From the NCBI GenBank assembly GCA_015039465.1, contig MU130547.1:245233-309232 (forward strand): 64,000 bases of DNA, in the 5' to 3' direction. The notes below the pieces were generated by a model. The model was given only the letters and a program-made list of their open reading frames with translations, was not told the DNA's origin and did no database searches. The stretch's first letter is position 1. Every line of letters begins with the position of its first letter. The DNA is from Phlegmacium glaucopus. Lineage: Eukaryota > Basidiomycota > Agaricomycetes > Agaricales > Cortinariaceae. Both the position numbers and the translations under genes were made by a program. Below are positions 32,142 to 42,910 of this stretch, one piece after another.

Positions 32142-32522
32142 ATGCAATTCACAGCCAATTTCTTTTTGCTCGCTGTCGCCCTCGCTTATGGAGGTACCAC
32201 TACATCAGCTCTTCCAGTTGGGGAGTCTTCGCTCGCGGCTCGTAGCGCTGAGTATGAAGACTTTAATGCTCGTGGAGTTCACACCCCCGCTCCCGACCCC
32301 GAATCCAAGCAAGAGGCAACTCTCACGAAGGAAGCGGGAGGTCTCAGCGAGGAAGCGGGAGGCCTCAAGATGCAAGCGGGAGGCCTCAAGATGGAAGCGG
32401 AAGGTCTCAAGCAGAAGGAGCAAGGCTCAAAGCATAAGTCCGCTCCGGGTGTCAAAAAACAGGGTGGTCGTCATCAGGCAAATAAGGGTGGAGCTACCAA
32501 GTCGACTCGAGCCAAGACCTAA
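32142..32522 (+). CDS. Small secreted protein with 7-residue Gly-Gly-Leu repeats (copy A)
   Basis: The protein is 126 aa. Residues 1-22 form a clear signal peptide (MQFTANFFLLAVALAYGG ... SALP). After a short acidic linker come four heptad-length repeats, KEAGGLS / EEAGGLK / MQAGGLK / MEAEGLK, then a Lys/Gln-rich basic tail (KKQGGRHQANKGG). The ATG at 32142 follows a 5'UTR intron (GTAAGC ... CCTATAG, about 32060-32124) and is the one shared with the paralogue at 38727-39541. I recognise no domain. The Glu/Lys/Gly/Leu composition suggests a flexible or helical extracellular protein. Confidence 0.65.
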   Translation: MQFTANFFLLAVALAYGGTTTSALPVGESSLAARSAEYEDFNARGVHTPAPDPESKQEATLTKEAGGLSEEAGGLKMQAGGLKMEAEGLKQKEQGSKHKSAPGVKKQGGRHQANKGGATKSTRAKT

Positions 32523-32744
32523 ATTGGGAGAAGCTGCACCGTTGCCAAAAAGGATCACCACCCACACGAGGCCGCCCATTATATCGTTAAAGAATAAGAT
32601 GCCTTTCGCAGATCTGTAGTAGTGATAATCTTTCAAATATTAGTTAGTACAAGAATCGTCAAAGTTAGAAATATTATTTGTTGATGTGTGTTATTTGTGA
32701 TTGGCAAGTGCTAATCCAGTGATCCGCTCATTATTGCGTTTGCC

Positions 32745-32880
32745 ATCCACTCACGGATGATTTTCAGGTCGTTACTCTCGGTCTTTTGGCATAGTCAGTG
32801 GAATATACAAGCCTTCCATTATATCAGCGACTGCCAGTGCTCTCTGAATACGTATCATCTGGAGCTTGTTTAGCTTCCTC
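32745..32880 (+). pseudogene. 5' fragment of ERV2 (first exon and intron 1 region)
   Basis: The stretch ATGATTTTCAGGTCGTTACTCTCGGTC...TTGGCATAGTCAGTGGAATATACAAG parallels the first exon and intron of the intact ERV2 gene (38528 to about 38455, minus strand). A second copy lies at 35755-35895. No downstream ERV2 exons follow. Confidence 0.6.
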
Positions 32881-33568
32881 ACTACCAGTATGTATAGATT
32901 GAAATTCAAGTCTGCATGATCAGGAATCAGGATAGTCGGAAGATGAAGATGTAAATTGAAACTTTGTCCATCGCGTCGGATCTTGTCGCAAAATGGTATT
33001 AATCATAACAGGACAAGGACTGAAGCATATCACTAGGTTAAGACACGGAAAACACTGGCAGCAAAATAGAGTACTTGAAGAATTCCAAGATCGCCACACA
33101 GAACTGCCTGAATCTTGGCTTGCAATCCACATTTTTATATTTTATTGTACTATACAGATATTTATGTGTATTACCTTGAGACTTGCATGACTTGATAATA
33201 TTTTAATATGTTGCACAACGGAACTTTCCTAAGACGCTTCACTTTTTCTGATACGCTGTCACATCTTGGGCATATGACTCCCTAAGGTTAGCCATATATA
33301 ATCGATAATCAAGTATGCCATGCCTTGGCCATGCCTGCACAACGACTCGGACAACTTCATTAAAAATCCAACGTTCAACCCTCAACCCCCAATTGAACGA
33401 TATGCTATATCTAGCCGGCACAAGTTCGGCACTATTAGTATTATTGAACCCCGACCTGGGGGGTTTCTGATAACATATACAAACAACCTCATGGGGGTTT
33501 CTTCCCAACATGTTTGAAACCCCGGGTTTCTGGATAGCTTTATCCCTGTGCACCTTGGTATCTGCGCA
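32881..33568. other. Intergenic DNA duplicated at 35890-36396
   Basis: No gene is visible. Much of it recurs, with deletions, upstream of the next BTB gene (CTTGGCTTGCAATCCACAT, TATACAGATATTTATGTGTATTACCTTG). It includes a palindrome-like CCCCGACCTGGGGGG segment near 33450. It is part of the direct duplication. Confidence 0.5.
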
Positions 33569-34371
33569 ATGCCGAAACCAACCAAGGACGAAACCTATTT
33601 CATGCAAGTTGTAGTTTTCCAGGTAATTATCTATCCACGCTCAACGGAACTTGCAACCCACTTTGAATAATCATTCTCCCTAAAAACTAAGGTAGAGGAT
33701 ATCCTCTTTCAAGTTCCGAGGTATCAATTTGAGAAGAACTCCGAAATATTTGCGTCGACATTCCTGCTTCCTAGTGGTGACAGGGTACCCGAAGGTTCTT
33801 CAGAGGCTGCACCTTTCAGACTAGAAGGTGTTTCTGCCACTGATTTTAGGAACTTTTTGGCTGCGCTGTATCCTCTGTGAGTGTAAAACCTTTCAAACAA
33901 TCAAAGGAGTTTGGTCCCAACAACAACTTCAGATCATATTCGCCAGAACTCTCCATGGATCACTGGGCTTCCATATTGAAGTTGTCCACGATGTGGAGGT
34001 TCCTGGATCTTCGACAAGACGCTATCACAAAGCTGCTTTCCCTCCCCATGACACCACAGACGATTGTGCTTGGTCATTCGTACAGCTCGGTTGAGTTGTT
34101 TACTGCGGGTTGCACTGCCCTTGCCTCTCGGTCAACCTCCCTCTCAGATGAAGAAGCGAAGGAGCTTGGCCATGAGATGGCCTTTTGGTTGTGTATTCTG
34201 CGAGAGAAAGTCTATCGAGCTCAAACCGACCAGTCATCGCAGATACAGGCCGAACTTACTCGGATACTCGAAAAGCAACTTGCCGTTATTACTGAGGTAG
34301 AAGCACTGTACGGTCCACGAAAACCTCGCCAACCCCGAGCAGAACAATTGCCAAAAAAACGCAGGACGTGA
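33569..34371 (+). CDS. BTB/POZ domain protein (copy b)
   Basis: Exons 33569-33622, 33692-33876 and 33933-34371 give about 225 aa: MPKPTKDETYFMQVVVFQ, then VEDILFQVPRYQFEKNSEIF ... FRLEGVSATDFRNFLAALYPL, then MDHWASILKLSTMWRFLDLRQDAI and the C-terminal helical part, ending in basic QLPKKRRT. This is a complete BTB fold with the typical Agaricomycete C-terminal extension. It may act as a protein-interaction or Cullin-3 adaptor protein; that role is family inference only. It is a close paralogue of copy c at 36397. The basic tail could be a nuclear localisation signal. Confidence 0.85.
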
Positions 34372-34692
34372 ACGCTGTAACACCAAATCCATCATGCATT
34401 TCCATTTTTCATCCAGAATCCCGGATTCATTTTGTATCCCTCCGTGATTCGGATTACTGTCCCGATCGCTTTTCAGTATGAGCAAAGCCGCCTACTCCGC
34501 GAGTAGAACCGTGACGATAGTTTGGAGAATACGGTGCTCACAACGCAGGTCAATAAAGTTCAGGTGTATGTACTTATGTAAAGCATAAAATTGCATCGCC
34601 AGCATATGCAATAATTGTGATCCTAACTAAAGAGATATAAAGGCTCAACATGATGATATCAACCGTATCCACCAAAATAAAAAGAATCCGTC

Positions 34693-35101
34693 TGTAAGGA
34701 AATTACTTACCTTACGGTTGGACAATGGGTCCAGAGAATATTACCGAAGTGGGATAGGTCCACCAGACGGCCCAACGAAACATTTTATATTTATTGTATG
34801 CCACACATTTTTCACTCATTGTCCTATTTGCTTAAATACTGGACCTTATGTACTGTAAAAAAAGGAGTTGAATATACTCCCGTAAATCTCATTCTCAAAG
34901 GACTCATAGTACGAGCCCTACTTTTATCACTATCAAAAGAAAAACACAGGTATTTTCTCGGAGCAACGAAGGTCCGTTGCCGAGAATTCTGTGCTATCGA
35001 AATACAAATCACCCCTGCTTGGACTTAGAGACGGACTGTGTCCTCTCGATCTCTCGCATTATCAAATAAAATTCTACCGTAGTACAAACTACGTTCTCAC
35101 A
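34693..35101. mobile_element. Putative 409-bp solo LTR inserted between duplicated segments
   Basis: The segment starts TGTAAGGAAATT and ends GTTCTCACA, and is flanked by CGTC at 34689-34692 and 35102-35105. The paralogous site after BTB copy c (about 37482) has the same flanks with one CGTC and no insert, so the insertion is directly demonstrated. TG...CA ends with a 4-bp duplication suggest an LTR, although 5 bp would be more usual. Confidence 0.65.
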
Positions 35102-35139
35102 CGTCTGTTCGTCAAAAATGGAAAATTGCCAGTATCTTT

Positions 35140-35280
35140 GTTACCTGCCTCCACGACGAGTCCACGTATCATGGATACGCCCCTGAAATCGTCCTTGCTT
35201 TTATCATCTTCAAGATCCATGGGATCAGAATCGTTGGGGCGCAAAGAGGCCGGTGTCGATAACACCGTCGCATCTCCACA
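35140..35280 (-). pseudogene. 3' end fragment of ERV2 fused to a secreted-protein fragment
   Basis: The plus-strand sequence GTTACCTGCC...CACGTATCATGGATACGCC through CGCATCTCCACAAC matches the final coding ~130 bp of intact ERV2 (37514-37650). It then switches without a gap to the secreted-protein sequence CTTCGCTCGCGGCTCG. It is a recombination junction; the rest of ERV2 is missing. Confidence 0.75.
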
Positions 35281-35750
35281 ACTTCGCTCGCGGCTCGTAG
35301 CGCTGAGTATGAAGACTTTAATGCTCGTGGAGTCCACACCCCCACCCCCGACCCGGAATCCAAGCAAGAGGCAACTCTCAGCGAGGAAGCGGGAGGCCTC
35401 AAGATGGAAGCGGAAGGTCTCAAGCAGAAGGAGCAAGGCTCAAGCCTAGCATAAGTCCACTCGGGGTGTCAAAAAACAGGGTGGTCATCAGGCAAATAAG
35501 GGTGGAGCTACCAAGTCGACTCGAGCCAAGACCTAAATTGGGAGAAGCTGCACCGTTGCCAACAAGGATCACCACCCACACGAGGCCGCCCATTATATCG
35601 TTAAAGAATAAGATGCCTTTCGCAGATCTGTAGTAGTGATAATTTTTCAAATATTAGTTAGCTATAGTATAAGAATCGTCAAAGTTAGAAATATTATTTG
35701 TTGATGTGTGTTATTTGTGATCTTGAAGTGCTAATCCAGTGATCCGCTCC
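35281..35750 (+). pseudogene. Truncated copy of the secreted heptad-repeat gene
   Basis: It matches 32230-32745, including the 3'UTR, but lacks the promoter, start codon and signal peptide, and has lost two of the four repeats. The frame ends early (EQGSSLA). It directly follows the ERV2 3' fragment, so the junction removed its 5' end. Confidence 0.75.
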
Positions 35751-35754
35751 ATCC

Positions 35755-35895
35755 ACTCACGGATGATTTTCAGGTCGTTACTCTCGGTCTTTTGGCATAG
35801 TCAGTGGAATATACAAGCCTTCCATTATATCAGCGACTGCCAGTGCTCTCTGAATACGTATCATCTGGAGCTTGTTTAGTTTCCTCACTACCAGT
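35755..35895 (+). pseudogene. Second 5' fragment of ERV2
   Basis: This is nearly identical to 32745-32880 and homologous to the first exon/intron of the intact ERV2 gene at 38528. It belongs to the direct duplication of the block. Confidence 0.55.
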
Positions 35896-36396
35896 ATGTA
35901 TAGATTGAAATTCAAGTCTGCCTGATCAGGAATCAGGATAGTCGGAAGATGGAGATGTAAATTCTTTGTCCATTGCGTAGGATCTTGTCGCAAAATGGTA
36001 TTAATCATAACAGTAATGTAGCCATTCTAATATCAGACAGGGACTGAGTACTGAAGTATATCCCTAGGTTAAGACACGGAACTTGAAAGTTGAAAACACT
36101 GGCAGCAACAGAGACCTGCTTGAATCTTGGCTTGCAATCCACATATTTTATTTTATTGTACTATACAGATATTTATGTGTATTACCTTGCACGACAATAT
36201 TTTAATGTGTTGCTCCGACTTGGCTCCGACCTAACTTGAAGACGCAATGAAGACGCTCGATCACTCAGATCGGCCCGTAGTACCGAATTATATAATCAAT
36301 AATCTGTCGGACAACTTTATCAAAATCCCTTTAGAAATAAACAGACGGGACGATATTGAACTTGTACTTTAAAACACTGTAATTTGATATCGCGCA

Positions 36397-37221
36397 ATGG
36401 AGAAACCAACCAAGGACGAAACCTACTTCATGCAAATTATAGTTTTCCAGGTAATTATCCATCCACGCTGACCGAACTTGCAACTCACTTTGAATCATCA
36501 TCTCCCTAAAAAATCAGGCAGAGAATATCCTCTTCCAAGTTCCGAGGTATCAATTTGAGAAGAACTCCGAAATATTTGCATCGACATTCCTGCTTCCTAC
36601 TGGAGACAATGTACCCGAAGGTTCTTCAGAGGCTGCACCTTTCAGACTAGAAGGTGTGTCTGCCAGCGATTTTAGGAACTTTTTGGCTGGACTATATCCT
36701 CTGTGAGTGTAAAACCTTTCAAATAAACAAATCAAAGGGAGTTTGGTCCCAACAACAACTTCAGATCAGGTTCGCCAGAACTCTCCAAGGATCATTGGAT
36801 TTCCATCTTGAAGTTGTCCACGATGTGGAGGTTCCTCGATCTTCGACAAGACGCTATCACAAAGTTGCTTTCCTTCCCCATGACAGCACAGGCGGTTGTG
36901 CTTGGTCATTCGTACAGCTCGGTTGAGTTGTTTACCGCAGGTTGCACTGCCCTTGCCTCTCGGCCAACCTCCCTCTCTGACGACGAAGCGAAAGAGCTTG
37001 GTTATGAGATGGCCTTTTGGTTGTGTATTTTGCGAGAGAAACTCCATCATATTCAAATTAACTATTCATCGCCGGTACAGCCCGAACTTACTCGGATATT
37101 TGAAAAGCAACTTTCCGTTATGACTGAGGAAGAAGCACTGTACGGTGCACGAAAGCCTCGCCAACCCCCTTCCCGACCACAACAATCTATGCAACAGTCA
37201 AAAAAAAGGCGAAAACACTAG
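36397..37221 (+). CDS. BTB/POZ domain protein (copy c)
   Basis: Exons 36397-36450, 36518-36702 and 36765-37221 give 231 aa: MEKPTKDETYFMQIIVFQ, AENILFQVPRYQFEKNSEIF ... VSASDFRNFLAGLYPL, then KDHWISILKLSTMWRFLDLRQDA and a C-terminal helical half, with a basic tail QQSKKRRKH. It is about 90% identical to copy b, with all splice sites conserved. The family role is protein interaction through the BTB fold; the targets are unknown. It converges on ERV2, with stops about 290 bp apart. Confidence 0.85.
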
Positions 37222-37513
37222 TTAACACTGTCCCATCTGTGGCGTCATGCATTTCTGTTTCATCCAGTTAATGAATCCCAGATTCATTCAATATGTATCC
37301 CTCCGTGCACGATTACTGTCCTGATCGCTTTTCAGTCAATAAAGTTCACATGTATATACTTGAGGCAAAAAATTTGCATTGGCATAGTCGTGATAGCATG
37401 TGCAATAATTGTGATCCTAACTAAAGAGATATAAGGGTTCAACATAACGATAGCAACCGTATCACCAAAATAAAGAAAAGTCGTCAGAAAACGGAAAACT
37501 GCCAGTATCTTTG

Positions 37514-38528
37514 TTACCTGCCCCCACGTATCATGGATACCCCCGTGAAATCGTCCTTGCTTTTATCATCTTCAAGATCCATGGGATCAGAATCGTTGGG
37601 GCGCAAAGAGGCCGGTGTCGATGACACCGTCGCATCTCCACAACCACAATCATATTCATCACTAAGATGTGCACAGTCAAAGTCCGGTTTCTTTAATCGT
37701 TTGTTGACTTCGTTGTGTACTGCGCATAGCCTATGAAACGAGTTAAGATGAATAAATGATGATGACAATGAGGCCAGACAGAAACCCGTAAAGGAGCAGA
37801 TATACCAGAGTGAAGCAGAGCGTCTTGATGAAGTCTGCCGCAAATTTCCAAGATAAGCGTGGAGAATCTGGTTGAGGGTAGTGAGGAACTGACTTGAGGT
37901 GGATATTTTCTTAATAGTTCTTGAAATTCAGTTGCACATTCACCACATGGGTATAATCGGGCGCTCAAGTGGAAGTATGAGTTCAATGCTTCTCGTTCAT
38001 CTGGCGTTGGATGCTTCAAAAAATTTGAGGGGCAGACTTCAAGATAGAAGCTGGGGTACAAACCAGAGGGTATCGAATGGTCATGGTATGCCTTTTGCAA
38101 TGCTTCAGCCGGAGCGCAACTATTTTGCTCTTTGACGGTGGATATAAAACTTACAGTAACTTCCAGGTAGCACGGCCTAGTGCAGCCCTTTCAAAATAAG
38201 AGAAATAAGGCAAGGGTCAAGAGAGAAGTAATTTCGGCGTACTTCGCAGTCTCATTACCTAGCTTGCTCATGATGACGCCGCCTTCCACACCTCCAGCTG
38301 GCGTGCCCGGAATCAACTTTGGATGCGGATAGTCTTTGATACTGCCGTCTCCGAATATTTGTCCTGTCCATGGGTCAATATAGGATCGTGAGGGTGGATG
38401 CATGAGGGCGATCATAGTCAGAACAAACTGATCGAAGAGAGTTCATAATTTGAGCACTAGCAGTCACTGATCTTGTATATTCCACTGACCATGCCAAAAA
38501 TGACCGAGATTAGCGACTTGGCGAACAT
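37514..38528 (-). CDS. ERV2: FAD-linked sulfhydryl oxidase ERV2
   Basis: The first exon (38490-38528) encodes MFAKSLISVIFGM. It joins FVLTMIALMHPPS at 38427 to form an N-terminal membrane anchor. Further exons give MSKLGNETAKAALGRATWKLL, HTMTIRYP, HPTPDEREALNSYFHLSARLYPCGECATEF, LRKYPPQ, TSSRRSASLW and LCAVHNEVNKRLKKPDFDC. The gene ends in a Cys/Asp-rich and acidic tail with GVSMIRGGR. The YPCGEC pair is the active disulfide next to FAD, and the C-AVHN-VN-RL-KP helix closes the Erv fold. ERV2 enzymes use oxygen to make disulfides in the secretory pathway. Length is about 215 aa. The start was chosen because exon 1 and exon 2 together give a continuous hydrophobic anchor and are in phase. Broken copies lie at 32.7, 35.1 and 35.8 kb. 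Confidence 0.88.
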
Positions 38529-38726
38529 GGAAATCATCGTGGGTGGCGAAACGCAAGCCTCGAGCGGATCATTTGGATTAGCACTTGATCACAAATAACA
38601 CACATCAACAAAATAATATTTCTTCAACGACCTAACAACTTTGACGATTCTTGTACCAACATTTGAAAAATTATCACTACTACAGACGATCTGCGAAATG
38701 CAAACAAAGCACAGCACACCGCATTG

Positions 38727-39541
38727 TTAGACGATAGGGTGGGCGGCATCGTGGGGGGGGGGATTCTTGCTGGCGGGTGCAGCCTCAGAGTTCTTGGATT
38801 TGATAGCCCCATCATTAAGACCATCCTGTTTGACAAGTCGAGCAGGCTTAGACTTGAGGTCCTTTGGGGCTTGCTCCGTCTTGAGAGCTGCCTCTTCCTT
38901 CCTGAGACCTCCCTCTTCCTTCCTGAGACCTCCCTCTTCCTTCCTGAGACCTCCCTCTTGCTTCCTGAGGGCTGCCTCTTGCTTCCTGAGGGCTGCTTCT
39001 TGGTCCCTGAGAGCTTTCTCTTCCTTCCTGATACCTTTCTCTTCGTTCCTGATACCTTTCTCTTCGTTCCTGATATCTTTCTCTTCGTTCCTGATACCTT
39101 TCTCTTTCTTCTTGATCCCTTTCTCTGTCCTGAGAACTGCGCCTTGCTTCTTGTGTGCATCGGTAGAGTGGGAAGCATGGCTCTTGTCTGTTGCAGGTTC
39201 GTGCGATAAGATACCGTTCTGAACAGTGGGTTTGGGGAGTTGCTTGGGTGAACCTACGGCCACTGCTTGCTTGGGTGTCACAGGTGTCACTGGAGTAATT
39301 GGAGCACCGGACACTGCCTTCTATTGCACGAAAATAGTGATGTCAGACGATTTAAAAGCCTTGTGATGGCGAATGGACTTACGGACAGGCCCGCACCACT
39401 GGAAGTGCTGAGAGAATCGTGGGCAGGAGTTTTGACTTCACGAACCGCGAGCGAAGACTGCCCAACTGGAAGAGCTGATACAGTGGCACCTCCATAAGCG
39501 AGGGCGACAGCGAGCAAAGCAAATTTGGTTGTGAGTTGCAT
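38727..39541 (-). CDS. Secreted protein with twelve charged 7-residue repeats (copy C)
   Basis: Exons 39383-39541 and 38727-39320 give 250 aa. A signal peptide (MQLTTKFALLAVALAYGGAT ... ALP) matches that of copy A. The mature part has a Pro/Val/Thr-rich segment (ITPVTPVTPKQ), then about twelve contiguous 7-residue units of the form E-[KAG]-x-[IL]-[RK]-x-[EQK], then a Lys/Ala/Pro-rich tail. Leu/Ile at the same register in each unit suggests a long charged helix or coiled coil. An in-frame ATG nine bases upstream (39550) is possible, but the shared one at 39541 is preferred. No known domain is recognised. Confidence 0.7.
38880..39125 (-). repeat. 21-bp coding tandem repeat in secreted protein C
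   Basis: About twelve 21-bp units occur, such as CTTCCTGAGACCTCCCTCTTC and the CTTCCTGAT/GTTCCTGAT series on the plus strand. They fall into two homogenised subfamilies (RKEEGGL at the C-terminal side, RNEEKGI at the N-terminal side). Homogenisation suggests recent slippage or unequal exchange. Confidence 0.85.
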
Positions 39542-39819
39542 GTTTATCAAGTGATAAAGTTGGAGTTGACTATAGGAAAAACCATGAGCGATTCAGTCGT
39601 CAAGTTGGATAAAGGGGAAAAAGAAGAAATCTTACTTTCGTATGAGTTGAGATTAGTTGCGGATGTGAAGAAATTTTATTCTAAGGACCAGCCGAAGACT
39701 GTAAGAAAAGGCTGGCGTTAGTTTGCACAGTGAAAAGGTAGGAGGCCATCCTACATTGGGTAAGACTTGATGTGATAGTGGGCACCAGGCTGGAGGGAAA
39801 CACTCATGAACGGGACAGG

Positions 39820-39826
39820 TTTTATA
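39820..39826 (-). promoter_or_regulatory. TATA box of secreted-protein gene C
   Basis: The minus-strand reading GATCTATAAAACCTG matches the promoter of copy A. The leader between it and the ATG is also conserved, including a 5'UTR intron that ends CCTATAG. Confidence 0.7.
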
Positions 39827-39899
39827 GATCACGCTGGAGCATCCGGATCCGTTTATGCCACAAGCTCCACTGCCTCGCGGACGAGATCGGACGAGATTG

Positions 39900-41440
39900 T
39901 ACAGCCAACTTGTTGATGGTCTGCCAATATGTTGCTAGATCGGGACATTGGTGGCTGGAGGCCAGATTCTAGAGGTCTGCAGACCTCTTCTTTGCACCCG
40001 AAGAATCAAAGATGGCGATGCCCTTCTGTCTTGGAGTTGTCTTGGCCACCCTAAAAGTGCAGCAGGTGCCTTACATCTTTGTTCTCATTTGAAGTTCTCA
40101 TAAGCATGATATAGATAGCTTATATCAGGACCTTGGTCCTTAACTGGACTGTAAGCGGTATGCTGCGGTATGGGTCAAGGACTGTCAAGGAAAGGGTACA
40201 GAGCGCCTGGATAGATCTACCTAAGGTTAACAGCGGTTACAACGGGCTGTGTGGAGTTTCAGAACTAACATATCTAAGGCTTTCTTTGGGTGGTCAACCA
40301 TAACCGAGCGCTTGGACCATCCTGTTACCAATCGAAGCCGTTGTCGCCGCTAGTGTTAATAACCAACGAGCGCTGAGGAGCTATGACTCGGGGGCGACTT
40401 GAAGTAGATTTAATGGCTAGAATCTTTTATTTTTTATTTTTTTGGGGCAGGATCATAGAGGATCATTCGCTATCATGATGAATTCTAATAATAACCCGGC
40501 GATGATCGATGACTGGTGATCTTCAGACAATCCCGATAGACATGACACCGGCGGTATTGGGGAATTACGCCTTAAGTATTCTGAGAGAAGACAACGACAA
40601 CACGGTATATCAGGCAAGAGCGCAAGCTAAGTGTTCAGAATCTTTGGAAACGGGAATTTGACGAGGTAGACATATATTGCACGTATTCGTTACACGATCA
40701 CATCACCATCATTAGCCTGCCGCGGCCGGTGTCTGTAAACTTTTAAAAATCAAGCCAGATATTTGCGATTTCTGCACTAAATTTCCTAAAACCTTTACCA
40801 ATAAAATTCTGGCTTATTAGTTACAAGGCTACATTTTTTTATTTTCAACCGTTGATGTTGAGGCAGAGGAATCGGGCAAAAGAAAGAGGACTAGTTATAA
40901 CTCCGATTGAAGCACGCGTATCGGAGTTTAAAGTTTTTGTTGGCCGTTTCTCCGTCTTGTCACACCTGTACTTTTAACATCCTTACTCGACACTTTTGGT
41001 CTCATCAAATTATAAGCTGGATACTGAGTGATTAGTTATGCACAAAGGAAAAACATTGGAGATAAAGGAGCAATTTTACAATGTCAGTCTTGAACTTTTC
41101 TCTTTTTCAACTACTCAAATGATATTGTGTTCCTCACACCTAGCATAAAAATCTCAAACATTCAAAATAGAGTATGTAATGCCCATCTCTATTAGTGTGC
41201 AAAAAATAAGATTTAATGGAACTGTAGCTGTAAAGTTATAAATCAAAAACTGTTGATTTACAAACTCTAGGCCCCTTCCAAACACAGCAAGTTGTGATTA
41301 GTATCTACACATCACTTCCCTGTTGCTAAATTTCCGAGTTCTCAGTATTGAGGACTCGGTCTTATACAAACCTGACCCTGCAAATTTGAAAAAAACGGGT
41401 CAGCATCTATTCGTGCGGTGATTGCCGGTCGGATTTTAAA
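39900..41440. other. Intergenic region
   Basis: The left part (to about 40420) is homologous in inverted orientation to the DNA upstream of secreted-protein gene A. From 40430 to 41440 the sequence is AT-rich with no frame I can support and no clear repeat structure. Confidence 0.4.
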
Positions 41441-41445
41441 AACAC

Positions 41446-41727
41446 GTGCTTCGAAAAAGATCATTGTTGTCGCAGATAAACAGATATGTAGTTGAATACA
41501 AAATGAGAAAGGGGGTGGTCTATCATTCGCAGGATCACTTCACTTCACGCTTCATTACGGAAACAGGTTCCATATGGTATCATGACGGGTTGTACACAGG
41601 CCAGGGGATGGAGTACGAAGGCGATGTCAACACAATCGAGTTCGGGACATGCCGATCATGTGTCGCAACATGTGCTGTTTATATAATCCCCTCTGCTATC
41701 AGTCAGAACTCGGATCTGCCGTGCTGA
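41446..41727 (+). pseudogene. Unrecognised fragment, repeat-associated protein-like
   Basis: A 93-codon frame has coherent composition: GVVYHSQDHFTSRFITETGS, WYHDGLYTGQGMEYEG. The VYH..HFTSR ... WYHDG pattern resembles segments of large multi-copy proteins encoded by basidiomycete DNA transposons, but I cannot name the family with certainty. No flanking exons are evident, so it is probably a remnant. Confidence 0.3.
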
Positions 41728-41924
41728 AAGCAACGGCCTGCTCAAACCAGTCTATATTTATTTCTCAGATGCATGTTGGATTCAAGTTGGATTACAAAAG
41801 ATTACAAACCGTGTGTCATTACATTTATGTTTATCATTTCCATCGCCCCTATTCCTTATTGATTTTACACTCCTTCATCTTCTGACCACCTTGCCATATC
41901 TAATAATATCTATGATTCTTACTC

Positions 41925-42015
41925 TCTGAGAATGGAGAGGATTTATCATATAGATATTTTGATGTTTCGAGTATTATCAACTTGGTATTATTATTTCGAG
42001 ACTGAGTTACTACTG
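41925..42015. repeat. Dispersed motif copy (GGAGAGGATTTATCAT...ATTTCGAGACTGAG)
   Basis: The order GGAGAGGATTT-TATCAT ... TATTTCGAGACTGAGT is shared with about 51770-51870 (GGAGAGGATTTTTATCAT ... CATTTCGGGACTGAAT). The last part is shared with about 14615-14635. The three together suggest a dispersed short repeat with conserved right end. Confidence 0.5.
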
Positions 42016-42749
42016 TTATAGTGAAGTGGACCGTTTGTAAGTTTCTTCTGTCTTGTTGTTGATGTAGTATTGCCAATATTAGACTGACATCTTCTCAGCC
42101 ACGTGGCTAATTGGTCTGGAGCTTGAGTTCTTTAGAAATATGCTTAATTCTCTGGGGCTCATGTCAAGGTTCAAGACACAGTATCTGTTTACTCCTCATG
42201 GGAAATGGTAATTTAGGATTGGCGGTCTATGATCATTATCATGATGGAAACGCGCCGCAGGAATAAATACTCGCAAATAAAGATTCCTGGCTGTCCTCTA
42301 TGATATGACTTTGCTATGATCTCGACAGCTGGCCAAGAATGCAGTTTATAGACTCACAACAGACGGTCTCCAGGAGCACATATGGAATAGCATACTACCA
42401 GACGAGTCATGCATAGCCTAGTGGACCTATGGGAGGTATCATTCGAAACATTTATAGGCTTTCCAGGCGTGGTTTCGCTTGATGTTGGAATCTAGAAGGG
42501 CAGTTATTCGGTCTATGATCGACATTGGACTCACTATTCTGTTTGTGGTTTATATCAAACCCATTGATCCTCATCTCATTCCCTTCATTGGTGTTGGGAT
42601 TTATGATCGAATATCTGGACTGTCAATTGCGACCTCTCCCTGAACATTGATCTACTCGACCCAAAAACCTCGGTCCACCTAACTCTTACTATGACCCATC
42701 CGGACGGCCTTTACTTATCCATTTTCTGTTAAACTAAAACCCAGAGACC

Positions 42750-42757
42750 TATATAAA
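42750..42757 (+). promoter_or_regulatory. TATA box of cysteine-rich peptide gene 1
   Basis: CCTATATAAACGC precedes the gene, and a 5'UTR intron (GTATGTATGACC ... CATATGCAG, about 42841-42898) separates the leader from the ATG at 42911. Confidence 0.65.
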
Positions 42758-42910
42758 CGCTGCTTTATTCCAAGCTCCGGCCCCTCCCCACAACCCGGAC
42801 TCGAAACCACTGCTAGCCGCCCTCAACCCAGACGTTGAAAGTATGTATGACCTTGCGTTGACAAGGAAAGAGCCATAGCTAATGTGTACCATATGCAGAT
42901 CATTATCAAC

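Noticed and set aside
33239..33607. Minus-strand 122-codon frame upstream of BTB copy b
   Set aside because: It overlaps the BTB first exon antisense and is not kept in the duplicated copy at 36.0-36.4 kb.
38724..39222. Plus-strand frames of LFLPETS or FLRPPSS repeats
   Set aside because: They are antisense shadows of the 21-bp repeats in the secreted protein on the minus strand, which has a signal peptide and conserved promoter.
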